Assembly: GCA_944332505.1 (NCBI GenBank)
Contig: CALVKC010000035.1
Coordinates: 1 to 10,550 of the forward strand
DNA from: an uncultured Bacilli bacterium
Lineage (GTDB): Bacteria > Bacillota_I > Bacilli_A > RF39 > UBA660
DNA length: 10,550 bases
Direction: 5' to 3'
Every line of letters starts with the position of its first letter. The first letter of the stretch is position 1. The notes below the pieces were generated by a model. It was not told the DNA's origin and searched no databases. It saw only the letters and a program-made list of their open reading frames with translations. Made by a program: the position numbers and the translations under genes. This document shows, piece by piece, positions 1-6,985 of this stretch.

Positions 1-942
1 TTTGTTATAGTGAGTGAAGCGGGAGCAAGTGTCTATTCAGCATCAAACTTAGCCAAAAAAGAATTTCCTGATTATTCGGTAGAACAAAGAAGTGCAGTAA
101 GCATCGGAAGAAGGCTTCAAGACACTTTATCAGAAATAGTCAAAATTGATCCCAAAAGCATAGGAGTTGGTTTATATCAACATGACTTAAAACAAAAAGA
201 ACTAGATGAAGAATTAAGTTTCATAGTAAGTAAAGTAGTAAATAAAGTAGGAGTAAATTTAAACAATGCAAGTGAAAGCATATTAAACTATATCTCTGGT
301 TTAAACAAAAATATTATTAAAAAGATATTAGAATATCGAAAAACCAAAGGAAAAATAAAATCAAGAAAAGAACTTGAAAAAATAGAAAGCAATGCTAAGG
401 CCTTTGAACAATCAGCGGGATTTTTAAGAATATTTGATGGAGATAATCCATTAGATAAAACCAATATTCACCCAGAAGACTATGAAATAGTTTTAAAAAT
501 ACTTAAATGTTATAATATAGATGTTGCAAGTGTAGGAACTGATTATATGAAGAAAGCTATAGAAAATCTAGCAAGTGAAAACATTGAAGAAAAATACAAA
601 ATATCTACAGAGAAATGGAATTTAATAAAGGACAATTTAGTAAATGGAGTAATAGATCCTCGAGATGAAGTAAAGCAAATGACATTAAGAAGTGATATTT
701 TAACGATAGATGATTTACAAATAGGAATGTCTTTAGAAGGAACAGTAAGAAATGTAACTTCTTTTGGAGCATTTATAGATATAGGATTACATGATGATGC
801 ATTAGTACACATATCAAAAATGAGTAAAGATTTTATAAAACATCCCAATGAAATTTTAAAAGTTGGGGATATTATAAATGTATACATATGTGGTATAGAA
901 AAAGATAAAGGAAGAGTAAATTTATCTTTAATAGAAGAATAA
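1..942 (+). CDS. tex: Tex family S1 RNA-binding transcription accessory protein, C-terminal part
   Basis: This is the 3' part of a tex gene (YdcI/Tex family). The frame is open from base 1, so the GTG at 10 is an internal Val rather than a start. The 313 visible residues begin in the conserved EAGASVYSAS region of the YqgF-like RNase H fold and continue through SIGRRLQD and DPKSIGVGLYQHD. Next come the helix-hairpin-helix segment (about 77-130) and a C-terminal S1 domain (about 239-313) with the typical TSFGAFIDIG and ALVHIS strings. Tex proteins are usually a little over 700 residues, so more than half lies upstream. Members bind nucleic acid and act in transcription-linked processes in the cytoplasm; the exact role is unsettled. 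It is the first visible gene of an operon, with 11 bp to the next ORF. Confidence 0.95.
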   Translation, partial: FVIVSEAGASVYSASNLAKKEFPDYSVEQRSAVSIGRRLQDTLSEIVKIDPKSIGVGLYQHDLKQKELDEELSFIVSKVVNKVGVNLNNASESILNYISGLNKNIIKKILEYRKTKGKIKSRKELEKIESNAKAFEQSAGFLRIFDGDNPLDKTNIHPEDYEIVLKILKCYNIDVASVGTDYMKKAIENLASENIEEKYKISTEKWNLIKDNLVNGVIDPRDEVKQMTLRSDILTIDDLQIGMSLEGTVRNVTSFGAFIDIGLHDDALVHISKMSKDFIKHPNEILKVGDIINVYICGIEKDKGRVNLSLIEE

Positions 943-953
943 AGGAGTAAGAG

Positions 954-1679
954 ATGAAATCAATTAAATTATTATTAGGCTTGATAGAAATAATAATCAT
1001 ATTTGCAATTGTAGCATTAGCATTTTTACTATGTATTAACAAAACATTTATAAATGAAAACTATGTAGAAGATTTTATGTTAGATGAAGGAATTCCTATA
1101 CCTAGATTTATGTATTTTGAAAATTTAACTAATGACCTTATGGCATCATTTATAACACCGGTGAGTTATGATAGTTTAAATAAAGCAAAAGAAGAATATT
1201 TAACAACACTAGAAAAGTGTTATGGTAGATACTATTATGATGAAAAAAATGCTATTACCATAATTGATTATGATATAAACAATGACAAATATTTAAGAAA
1301 AGTATCAATTAAAATGGCAAATGACAATTATTGTAGTGAAGATTATCAACTTAGTGATAAGTGGATATATGAATATGAAAATTTAAGTTTATATGTAACG
1401 GGAGATATAACCAAAGAAGCAATGGATAGTTTAGTAAAAAAGATTTATGAATCAGAAAAAGTAAGTGATCCTATTATAAATGATGAACATGAATCAACAG
1501 TTAGTATAAATGTAAATGCTAGTATAGAAAGTGTAGGTTATAGTTTAACATTTAAAGACTTTAGTACAAATGAACTAATAGTTATAAAAGAAAAGGGAAA
1601 TGATACTCAATTTGCGGTTTATGAAATTGAAAATGTAATAGACTATTTAAACAGTTTAGAAAGAAAGGTAGAAAGTTAA
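954..1679 (+). CDS. Hypothetical protein with one N-terminal membrane segment
   Basis: A 241-residue protein of unknown function. Residues 6-28 form one strongly hydrophobic helix after Lys2 and Lys5, so it is either a membrane anchor with the rest outside or an uncleaved signal sequence. Cys27 sits in FLLC, which is not a good lipobox. The remaining 210 residues are hydrophilic, rich in Asn, Asp, Tyr and Glu, with no catalytic motif I can see. The start is set by AAAGGAG at 941-947, seven bases before the ATG. It lies 11 bp after tex and 4 bp before the AI-2E permease gene, so it is almost certainly cotranscribed with both. An extracytoplasmic partner of the permease is possible, but only context suggests it. 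Confidence 0.85.
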   Translation: MKSIKLLLGLIEIIIIFAIVALAFLLCINKTFINENYVEDFMLDEGIPIPRFMYFENLTNDLMASFITPVSYDSLNKAKEEYLTTLEKCYGRYYYDEKNAITIIDYDINNDKYLRKVSIKMANDNYCSEDYQLSDKWIYEYENLSLYVTGDITKEAMDSLVKKIYESEKVSDPIINDEHESTVSINVNASIESVGYSLTFKDFSTNELIVIKEKGNDTQFAVYEIENVIDYLNSLERKVES

Positions 1680-1683
1680 AATA

Positions 1684-2808
1684 ATGAAAGCAATTAATCT
1701 AAAAGAAATAAAAAAGATTATCATAACAGCGATAATACTAATTTTTGCATTTATATACATAAAAGAAATATGGCATTTTATAACCTATATAATTAAGATA
1801 TTTATGCCATTTATAGTTGGGTTAGCCATAGCTTTTGTAATAAACGTATTAATGAATACTATAGAAAAGAAATGGTTAAAAAAGTGGAATGTTAAAATCA
1901 ATACTAAAAGAATAATTAGTTTAGTATTATCAATACTACTAGTATTAAGTTTTATAGTATTTTTACTATTACTAATAATACCCAATTTACAAAATACGAT
2001 AGCATTATTTGCGGATAGCATACCAATATATAGTCAAAATATAGAAAATATATTAAATAATTGGCAAATTGATTCAAATATAGTAACTGAAATAGATGAA
2101 ATATTAAATTCTTTAGGTAATAATTTAACAGAATACATAAAGAATAATAGCAATCAAGTATTAGAAACGACATTAGGAATAGCATCAAATGTGGTAACAG
2201 GTTTTGTTAATACAATAATTGGTTTTGTATTTGCAATATATTTTCTAGCCCAAAAAGAAAGAATATCCAATCAATTTAAGAAATTAATGCAAGCATATTT
2301 AACTCAAAAAAGAATAGATAAAATCAATGAAATAGCCACATTATCAAACAAGATATTCTCACATTTTGTAAGTGGTCAATGTATTGAAGCTATAATCATA
2401 GGAGTTTTATGTTTTATAGGAATGGTTTGTCTAAGACTACCATATGCTCCAACAATATCAGTATTAATAGGCTTTACGGCGTTAATACCAGTATTTGGTT
2501 CTTTAATTGGAACCTTATTTGGAGCACTTTTAATATTTATGATAAGTCCAATCCAAGCAGTAATATTTGTAATGTACATAATTATATTACAACAACTTGA
2601 AGGAAACTTAATATATCCAAAAGTTGTAGGAAAATCAGTAGGTCTTCCGGGGATATGGGTATTAGTAGCAGTAACCGTTGGAGCAAGCATAAATGGTGTT
2701 TTAGGAATGCTTTTAAGTGTACCAATATGTTCTATTATATATAGCATAGTAGCAACCAATGTAAAATACCGTTTAGAGGAAAAAGACAATAAAAAAAGAA
2801 CAAGATAA
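1684..2808 (+). CDS. AI-2E family transporter (multi-pass permease)
   Basis: A 374-residue integral membrane protein of the AI-2E transporter family (PF01594; YtvI/YdbI/PerM/TqsA relatives). Hydrophobic segments lie near residues 11-27, 31-57, 76-100, 168-190, 229-250, 256-283, 288-304 and 321-356, with a loop at 101-167. The C-terminal half carries the family hallmarks: ALIPVFGSLIG (266-276) and EGNLIYPKVVGKSVGLPG (306-323). Characterised members include the E. coli autoinducer-2 exporter TqsA and Na+/H+ antiporters, so the substrate cannot be assigned from family membership. Length is normal. The start ATG follows the previous stop by 4 bp; its ribosome site is weak (AAAGG at 1664-1668), suggesting coupling to the upstream gene. 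The last codons form one arm of the terminator. Confidence 0.93.
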   Translation: MKAINLKEIKKIIITAIILIFAFIYIKEIWHFITYIIKIFMPFIVGLAIAFVINVLMNTIEKKWLKKWNVKINTKRIISLVLSILLVLSFIVFLLLLIIPNLQNTIALFADSIPIYSQNIENILNNWQIDSNIVTEIDEILNSLGNNLTEYIKNNSNQVLETTLGIASNVVTGFVNTIIGFVFAIYFLAQKERISNQFKKLMQAYLTQKRIDKINEIATLSNKIFSHFVSGQCIEAIIIGVLCFIGMVCLRLPYAPTISVLIGFTALIPVFGSLIGTLFGALLIFMISPIQAVIFVMYIIILQQLEGNLIYPKVVGKSVGLPGIWVLVAVTVGASINGVLGMLLSVPICSIIYSIVATNVKYRLEEKDNKKRTR

Positions 2809-2823
2809 ACTTGTACTTTTTTT
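2791..2823. terminator. Bidirectional intrinsic terminator overlapping the permease stop codon
   Basis: Seven A plus G (2791-2798), one mismatch, then ACAAG (2800-2804) pair with CTTGT (2810-2814), a mismatch, and C plus seven T (2816-2823) around the loop ATAAA. The stop codon at 2806-2808 lies in the loop. The A run and T run let it work on either strand. It would end the tex-to-permease transcript and, on the minus strand, the candidate small RNA starting near 2890. Confidence 0.8.
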
Positions 2824-2890
2824 GTAAGGCATGAGAAAGTATTAAAAAATTAATACTTTAGTAAAAATATGAAATCAAAAAATGCCTTAC
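2791..2890 (-). ncRNA. Candidate structured small RNA, about 100 nt, unknown family
   Basis: A minus-strand transcription unit inferred from three aligned signals. A TTGACA/TATAAT promoter (2898-2925) predicts initiation at about 2890. The predicted 5' end GTAAGGCAT (2890-2882) pairs perfectly with ATGCCTTAC (2832-2824), and inside that stem AAAGTATTAA (2859-2850) pairs perfectly with TTAATACTTT (2845-2836) around a four-base loop. The 5' side between the stems is a U-rich strand of about 22 nt; the 3' side is only CTC. The RNA then enters the bidirectional hairpin with a seven-U end at 2791. No ORF is visible in it. It is not SRP RNA, since the GGAA-loop motif is absent, and it is too short for 6S, tmRNA or RNase P RNA. 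Function unknown; expression is not shown. Confidence 0.55.
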
Positions 2891-2897
2891 ATCTATA

Positions 2898-2925
2898 ATT
2901 ATACAACAAATTTATTTTCTGTCAA
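2898..2925 (-). promoter_or_regulatory. Sigma-A promoter for the minus-strand small RNA
   Basis: On the minus strand TTGACA (2925-2920) and TATAAT (2903-2898) are both exact consensus, spaced 16 bp. The predicted start, G at 2890, is the first base of the 9-bp closing stem. No protein-coding ORF lies downstream on this strand before the terminator. Confidence 0.7.
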
Positions 2926-2942
2926 TTTAAAAAATGCAATTT

Positions 2943-2971
2943 TTGAAAAAAAGTGTAAAATATGTTAAAAT
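2943..2971 (+). promoter_or_regulatory. Promoter of sufS
   Basis: TTGAAA (2943-2948), 17-bp spacer, TAAAAT (2966-2971) with an extended -10 TG at 2963-2964. It is divergent from the small-RNA promoter; the two -35 boxes are 17 bp apart. The predicted start near 2978 gives a leader of about 74 nt before sufS. Confidence 0.6.
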
Positions 2972-2972
2972 A

Positions 2973-3059
2973 ATGGCTCTGGACAAGGCCTTTGCTATAA
3001 GAGTAAAGAAAATAAGTGAATATGTTATTATAGAAAAGAAAGAAGGTAACTATGAATAG
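2973..3059 (+). pseudogene. Possible remnant of a four-helix-bundle (23S intervening-sequence) protein gene
   Basis: A 28-codon frame begins ATG GCT CTG GAC and ends at a TAG overlapping the first codons of sufS. Residues 4-24 (start DKAFAIRVKKI, end EKKE) resemble, from memory, the N-terminal helix of the four-helix-bundle family often linked to 23S rRNA intervening sequences (pattern FA-x-R-[IV]-x2-[LI]-x2-Y-x3-EKKE). Everything after that point is missing. Base composition at 2975-2995 is richer in G+C than its surroundings. The predicted sufS transcript starts inside this frame after its ATG, so it is probably not translated. The match is short and could be chance. Confidence 0.3.
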
Positions 3060-4248
3060 AGAAGATTTTCCGATGTTAAAACAAGATATAATATATTTTG
3101 ACAATGGAGCAACAAGTTTAAAACCTCAATGCGTAATTGATAAAATGGTAGAATATTATGAAAAATACAGTGCCAATGCTCATCGAGGAGACTATGATAT
3201 ATCATATAAGGTTGATTTAGAATATGAAAGTGCTAGAGATGAAGTAGTTAATTTTATAAATGCCAAGAGTAAAGAAGAAGTAATTTTTACAAGTGGAGCA
3301 ACTGACTCATTAAACATGTTAGTTAATGGTTTTTTTGTAAACATTGTAGAGCCAGGTGATGAAATATTAATAACTACAAGTGAACATGCATCAAATGTAT
3401 TACCATGGTTTAAACTAGCAACTGATTATGGTTGTGTAGTAAATTTTATACCATTAGATGATTATTTACATGTAACAATAGACAATGTAAAAAAATCAAT
3501 AACACCTAAAACTAAAATAATTGCCATAGCTCAAACAACAAATGTAATCGGTGATATTAGACCAATAAAAGAAATTGCTAAACTTGCTCATGAAAACAAC
3601 ATATTTTTAGTAGTAGATGCAGCTCAAAGTGCCCCACATTTAAAAATAGATGTTCAAGCATTAGATGTAGACTTTTTAGCCTTTTCGGCACACAAAATGT
3701 TAGGTCCAACTGGAGTAGGAGTATTATATGGTAAGAAAGAACTATTAGAATCACTAATACCCATCAATTTAGGTGGGGGAATGAATGAATCATTTGACAA
3801 TCCTAACGAAGTATATTTAAAAGATTTACCAACTCGTTTAGAAGCGGGAACTCCAAATATTGCTGGAGTAATTGGTTTTGGTGAAGCAATAAGATATTTA
3901 AATAAAATAGGTATGGATATAGTAGCAGAAAGAGAAAGGAAACTAAGAGAATATTTAGTAGAAAGACTAGTAAAAATTCCTCATATAGACATAATAAATT
4001 TAGAATCAGAAAGTGGAATAGTAGCATTTAATGTTGAAGGAGTATTTGCTCAAGATGTAGCATATTATTTAAACAAATATAATATATGTGTAAGAGCAGG
4101 TAATCATTGTGCCAAGTTAACAAAAAATTCAACTGGAGTAAATAATACCTTAAGGATAAGCTTATATTTTTATAATACTGAAAAAGAAATAGATGAATTA
4201 GTAGAATTATTAAAAGACTTAAATAAATTGAAAGATGAGATGATTTAA
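3052..4248 (+). CDS. sufS: SufS-type cysteine desulfurase
   Basis: A 398-residue group II cysteine desulfurase (aminotransferase class V, PLP). It takes sulfur from L-cysteine, giving alanine and an enzyme persulfide that is passed to the SufU partner encoded next. Visible features are IYFDNGATSLKP near the N terminus, His112 in SEHASN, Asp189 in VVDAAQS, the PLP lysine Lys215 in SAHKMLGPTG, EAGTPN (264-269), and Cys353 in RAGNHCAKL near the C terminus. The active-site string reads GNHCA where SufS usually has GHHCA. Length matches the family (about 400-410). The start is set by AAGAAGG at 3040-3046. It forms a two-gene operon with sufU, one base apart; no sufB, sufC or sufD lies in the window. 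Confidence 0.95.
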   Translation: MNREDFPMLKQDIIYFDNGATSLKPQCVIDKMVEYYEKYSANAHRGDYDISYKVDLEYESARDEVVNFINAKSKEEVIFTSGATDSLNMLVNGFFVNIVEPGDEILITTSEHASNVLPWFKLATDYGCVVNFIPLDDYLHVTIDNVKKSITPKTKIIAIAQTTNVIGDIRPIKEIAKLAHENNIFLVVDAAQSAPHLKIDVQALDVDFLAFSAHKMLGPTGVGVLYGKKELLESLIPINLGGGMNESFDNPNEVYLKDLPTRLEAGTPNIAGVIGFGEAIRYLNKIGMDIVAERERKLREYLVERLVKIPHIDIINLESESGIVAFNVEGVFAQDVAYYLNKYNICVRAGNHCAKLTKNSTGVNNTLRISLYFYNTEKEIDELVELLKDLNKLKDEMI

Positions 4249-4249
4249 T

Positions 4250-4657
4250 TTGGATAGTAGAAGCATTATAGTTGATCATTACAATAATCCTCGGAACAAG
4301 AAAAGTATAAATGATACTAGTTATTTAAAAGAAAATACAAGAAATACATCATGCATAGATAATTTAGATATATATGTAAAAGTAAAAAATGGTATTATAG
4401 AGGATATAGCATATGATGGTGAAGCTTGTGCCATATCGATTTCCTCAGCATCAATAATGAGTGAAAATTTAAAAGGAAAAACCATTAAAGAAGCAAAGTT
4501 ATATATTGAAAATGTATCTAATATGTTAAATGATTTAGAATATGACAAAGAGATAATTAAAGAAGCAATAGTTTATGAAAATACTAAAAATACAAGTCGT
4601 AAAACCTGCGCTTTTCTTCCATATGAAGGTATAAAAAAGTTAATAGATAAAATTTAA
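4250..4657 (+). CDS. sufU: SufU Zn-dependent sulfurtransferase / Fe-S assembly protein
   Basis: A 135-residue SufU/IscU-fold protein, slightly short for SufU (about 145). SufU in Bacillus is the Zn-containing acceptor of the SufS persulfide in Fe-S cluster assembly. The DHYNNPRNK string (9-17) matches the family start. The expected ligands are present: Cys35 and Asp37 (SCID), Cys60 in GEACAIS followed by SSASIMSE, GKT at 76-78, and Cys120 in the RKTCAFLP tail. The start is TTG at 4250, one base after the sufS stop; an in-frame ATG at 4235 runs straight into TGA, which supports the TTG. The ribosome site is weak (GATGAG, 4234-4239), so translation probably depends on coupling to sufS. Confidence 0.92.
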   Translation: MDSRSIIVDHYNNPRNKKSINDTSYLKENTRNTSCIDNLDIYVKVKNGIIEDIAYDGEACAISISSASIMSENLKGKTIKEAKLYIENVSNMLNDLEYDKEIIKEAIVYENTKNTSRKTCAFLPYEGIKKLIDKI

Positions 4658-4660
4658 GAT

Positions 4661-4700
4661 AAAAAAATAAAATTTGAAAAATTGAATTTTATTTTTTTTT
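4661..4700 (+). terminator. Intrinsic terminator after sufU
   Basis: AAAAAAATAAAATT (4661-4674) pairs perfectly with AATTTTATTTTTTT (4685-4698) around a 10-nt loop. The T run (4692-4700) closes it. The stem is all A/T but 14 bp long, and starts 3 bp after the sufU stop. Confidence 0.75.
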
Positions 4701-4703
4701 GAG

Positions 4704-4731
4704 TTGACAAAAATTGAAATTATTATATAAT
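4704..4731 (+). promoter_or_regulatory. Consensus sigma-A promoter for the 307-residue protein
   Basis: TTGACA (4704-4709), 16-bp spacer, TATAAT (4726-4731); both boxes are exact consensus. It begins three bases after the upstream T run, and its gene has a strong AAGGAG site (4757-4762). Together they predict a highly expressed single gene. Confidence 0.8.
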
Positions 4732-4769
4732 ATTGTAATACTCTAAAAAAAGAAAAAAGGAGTGAAAAT

Positions 4770-5693
4770 ATGTTAAGACTAGAAGATATAACAACATATC
4801 CATTTGTATATTTTTCGTATTTAAAACTTGTATTAAGTGAATATGAAATAGCAGGTTTAAAATTAATTAGTGATGAAGAATTAACTGATTATCAAAAATT
4901 ACAAGATTATTTAGAAAGTTGTTCACCAAATACTTTAGGATACGATTTCTTAAAAAAACAATTAGATTCTGTTATTGAAAGAGCAGAAGAAAGTAATTCT
5001 AAAGGAAAAAATCCAGAACTATATAGAGTAAAAGGATATTATCGAAATGAACATTTAGCAAAGACTGATAAAGTAATTGATGGGTCAAGATTAATTACAT
5101 TTAATCCTTTAGTGGGTATGAATAAAACTACGATGCTTTTAAGAAGTAGAAGTATAGAAGAAATTAAACAATTAATTTCACACACAACTCCTGAAGGAAA
5201 AAATGCTTTAGAATTTATGTTAACAGGTGTTGGAAAAGTAAAACTTCAAGAAATTCAATTTGCCTTAAACTTTTATGAAGAACAAGTTAAAAGACAATAT
5301 GAATATTATCAATATAAATCTGAAAATATGTTTGACAAAGGATTATTAGCAAAAATAATGGTTTTAACTAATAGTCAAACTATATTACATGAAATAATAA
5401 GATATATAATTGAAAATAAACCAGAATTAGTATGGGGAAAATTAAGCGATTTACAAATAGAAAAATTACAAAAATTTTTAGCATTTTCTAAATCTGATTT
5501 AGAAACAGCAAATTCATTAATTGATAGTAGACTAAATGGTACTCAAAGTCCATTATTTGCTAATTTAAAAGAAACTGACTATTTTAATGAATATGTAAAT
5601 TTCATTTGTATGATAGCAGATTATATTACTTTAAAAGAAGCCCAAGAAGGTATAGTAAGGACTAGAACGATAGAAAGATTTGTAGTTAAATAA
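4770..5693 (+). CDS. Hypothetical protein, predicted soluble and helical
   Basis: A 307-residue protein I do not recognise. It has no signal peptide, no convincing membrane segment and no familiar catalytic motif. Charged heptad-like stretches suggest mostly alpha-helix, for example about 36-75, 127-140 and 157-190. A Lys/Arg-rich central region (85-130, with YRVKGYYRNEH and LLRSRS) could bind nucleic acid or a phosphate-rich ligand, but that is speculation. The only cysteines are Cys51 and Cys280. It stands alone between the sufU terminator and a convergent gene 11 bp away. Its perfect -35/-10 boxes and AAGGAG site are the strongest expression signals in the window, so it is probably an abundant cytoplasmic protein. 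The start ATG lies seven bases after AAGGAG. Confidence 0.9.
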   Translation: MLRLEDITTYPFVYFSYLKLVLSEYEIAGLKLISDEELTDYQKLQDYLESCSPNTLGYDFLKKQLDSVIERAEESNSKGKNPELYRVKGYYRNEHLAKTDKVIDGSRLITFNPLVGMNKTTMLLRSRSIEEIKQLISHTTPEGKNALEFMLTGVGKVKLQEIQFALNFYEEQVKRQYEYYQYKSENMFDKGLLAKIMVLTNSQTILHEIIRYIIENKPELVWGKLSDLQIEKLQKFLAFSKSDLETANSLIDSRLNGTQSPLFANLKETDYFNEYVNFICMIADYITLKEAQEGIVRTRTIERFVVK

Positions 5694-5710
5694 TAAAATA
5701 TTAATTATTT
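5688..5710. terminator. Possible weak bidirectional terminator between convergent genes
   Basis: AAATAAT (5688-5694) and ATTATTT (5704-5710) form a 7-bp A/T-only inverted repeat spanning the stop codons of both convergent genes. It is placed where a shared terminator is needed, but it has no G/C pairs and only a short T tract. Confidence 0.35.
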
Positions 5711-6721
5711 TAGAACTGACTTTTCATGAATATCAACATTTAAAATTGGCTCACCATTAGCAAAAGTTACATTATTATTAATAATATATGTATCTTTTTT
5801 TATATAATATAAATTTTTTAAATAAACAGCAAAAGTTTGTAAACTAACAATCATTTCTTTTTTACTAATTATGCCCTTACTATAAAATTTATTTAATTTA
5901 TTTTTATACACATTAAATAAAAAGGTTGTAATTTGAGATAATTTACTAACAATTAAATCTTTATGTTTAGGTAAATAAAGAAGTTTATTACTTTGTTTGC
6001 AAATAAAATCTAAATTAGTAATAAAATCAAGAACATCTTGCTTACTTGCAAATTTTTCTAATTCATTTATTAATCCTAGTAAATTGGCATTAAAATAAAA
6101 TTTTTGCATTTTATCTTCACCAATTATTTTTTCTAATTGTAAAGCAATATCTTTTTCAAAAGGATATGAATATTTAGTATTAGGTTTATCAGAAAAATAC
6201 CTTTCAGTAAGTAATTGGGTATATCCTTCGTTAATACCTGTACCAATTTCAAATTTACTATTTAAAATTTTTTGTTTAAACCCTGCATATAAAGTATTTC
6301 CTTTAAAAACTGCACTAGCCATATGAAAAAGTTCATGAAATATTGATTCATTTTCTTGACCATTGCTATTTAATTTAATTTTATTAGTTTTAGTACTATA
6401 AGTAGCTGAAATATTTTTACCTAATAATTTTTTTAACAAATCATAATTTGCAGTAGTAATTGTTAAATTATTAATATTATTATAAAAATTAGTTAAATTA
6501 CTTGGATTAATATTTCTAATAACAACATTTTTAAATTCTTCAACATATTTTAAAAATTCACTTTTAGCTAAATAATCCAAATTAACTTCATCGTACCTTT
6601 TAGTTAATTCTGGTGGTAAAAGGACTTTACCTGCTTTAGATTTTTTTCTATTAAGATTATATTTTGGAGTAAAATTTTTTTTAAAATAATAAATTATATC
6701 GACATCAAACAATTTATTCAT
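5705..6721 (-). CDS. Predicted zinc metallopeptidase (HExxH, gluzincin-like), cytoplasmic
   Basis: A 338-residue protein with HELFH at 129-133, preceded by ESIF as in gluzincin-type peptidases. About 32 residues later comes GINEGYTQLLTE (162-173). His129 and His133 would bind zinc, Glu130 would be the catalytic base, and Glu165 (or Glu173) is the likely third ligand. There is no signal peptide or membrane helix, so it appears intracellular; the family and substrate are not recognised. The C-terminal half (about 190-320) looks helical. The ATG at 6721 overlaps the stop of the upstream DUF1292 gene by 8 nt (ATGAATAA) and the ribosome site is poor, so translation is probably coupled. It may act in the same process as the DUF1292 protein. 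A pseudo-enzyme cannot be excluded, but the key residues are intact. Confidence 0.85.
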   Translation of the reverse strand: MNKLFDVDIIYYFKKNFTPKYNLNRKKSKAGKVLLPPELTKRYDEVNLDYLAKSEFLKYVEEFKNVVIRNINPSNLTNFYNNINNLTITTANYDLLKKLLGKNISATYSTKTNKIKLNSNGQENESIFHELFHMASAVFKGNTLYAGFKQKILNSKFEIGTGINEGYTQLLTERYFSDKPNTKYSYPFEKDIALQLEKIIGEDKMQKFYFNANLLGLINELEKFASKQDVLDFITNLDFICKQSNKLLYLPKHKDLIVSKLSQITTFLFNVYKNKLNKFYSKGIISKKEMIVSLQTFAVYLKNLYYIKKDTYIINNNVTFANGEPILNVDIHEKSVLK

Positions 6722-6968
6722 AATTATTTTCCCATTCTTTTAATTTGTTTTCTACAATATTCCAATCCTCTTCTGAATCTATTGAGTCTAATTTAGAAAA
6801 ATCATCATAATAAATAGATGCATATAAATTTAGAGAATCACCACTATATTCATTGTTTGTGTATACAACATAGTTTTTATTATTTGCGGCGGACTTAAAA
6901 GCTAAAATTATTTCATATTCAATTTTTCTGCCAAAATCATCTAAAATATAAAGATACTTCTTATCCAT
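6714..6968 (-). CDS. DUF1292 (YrzB-like) small acidic protein
   Basis: An 84-residue acidic protein fitting DUF1292: an N-terminal beta-rich part (YLYILDDFGRKIEYEIILAF), NKNYVVYT, YASIYYDD, and a C-terminal LDSIDSEEDWNIVENKL helix that matches the family's closing E/D-W-x2-[IV]-E segment. The function of the family is unknown. The frame extends to an ATG at 7028, but that start lies upstream of the predicted promoter. The ATG at 6968 is preceded by GGTGAT at the right distance and begins at the usual family N terminus, so I choose it. It is the first gene of a two-gene operon with the metallopeptidase. Confidence 0.85.
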   Translation of the reverse strand: MDKKYLYILDDFGRKIEYEIILAFKSAANNKNYVVYTNNEYSGDSLNLYASIYYDDFSKLDSIDSEEDWNIVENKLKEWENNYE

Positions 6969-6971
6969 TAT

Positions 6972-6977
6972 ATCACC
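6972..6977 (-). promoter_or_regulatory. Ribosome binding site that fixes the DUF1292 start
   Basis: GGTGAT on the minus strand ends three bases before the ATG at 6968. It matches the 3' part of the extended Shine-Dalgarno (AGGAGGTGAT), and supports the short start over the ATG at 7028. The same signal recurs before the gene at 8630. Confidence 0.6.
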
Positions 6978-6985
6978 ATAAAAAT

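Noticed and set aside
2376..2789. 137-codon ORF antisense to the permease gene, and other long antisense frames (543-887, 4321-4548, 7339-7602)
   Set aside because: They are mirror frames of well-supported genes in AT-rich DNA, with no ribosome sites or recognisable domains.
2791..2890. tracrRNA or SRP RNA identity for the first candidate small RNA
   Set aside because: There is no CRISPR array or cas gene nearby, and the conserved SRP GGAA-loop helix is absent.
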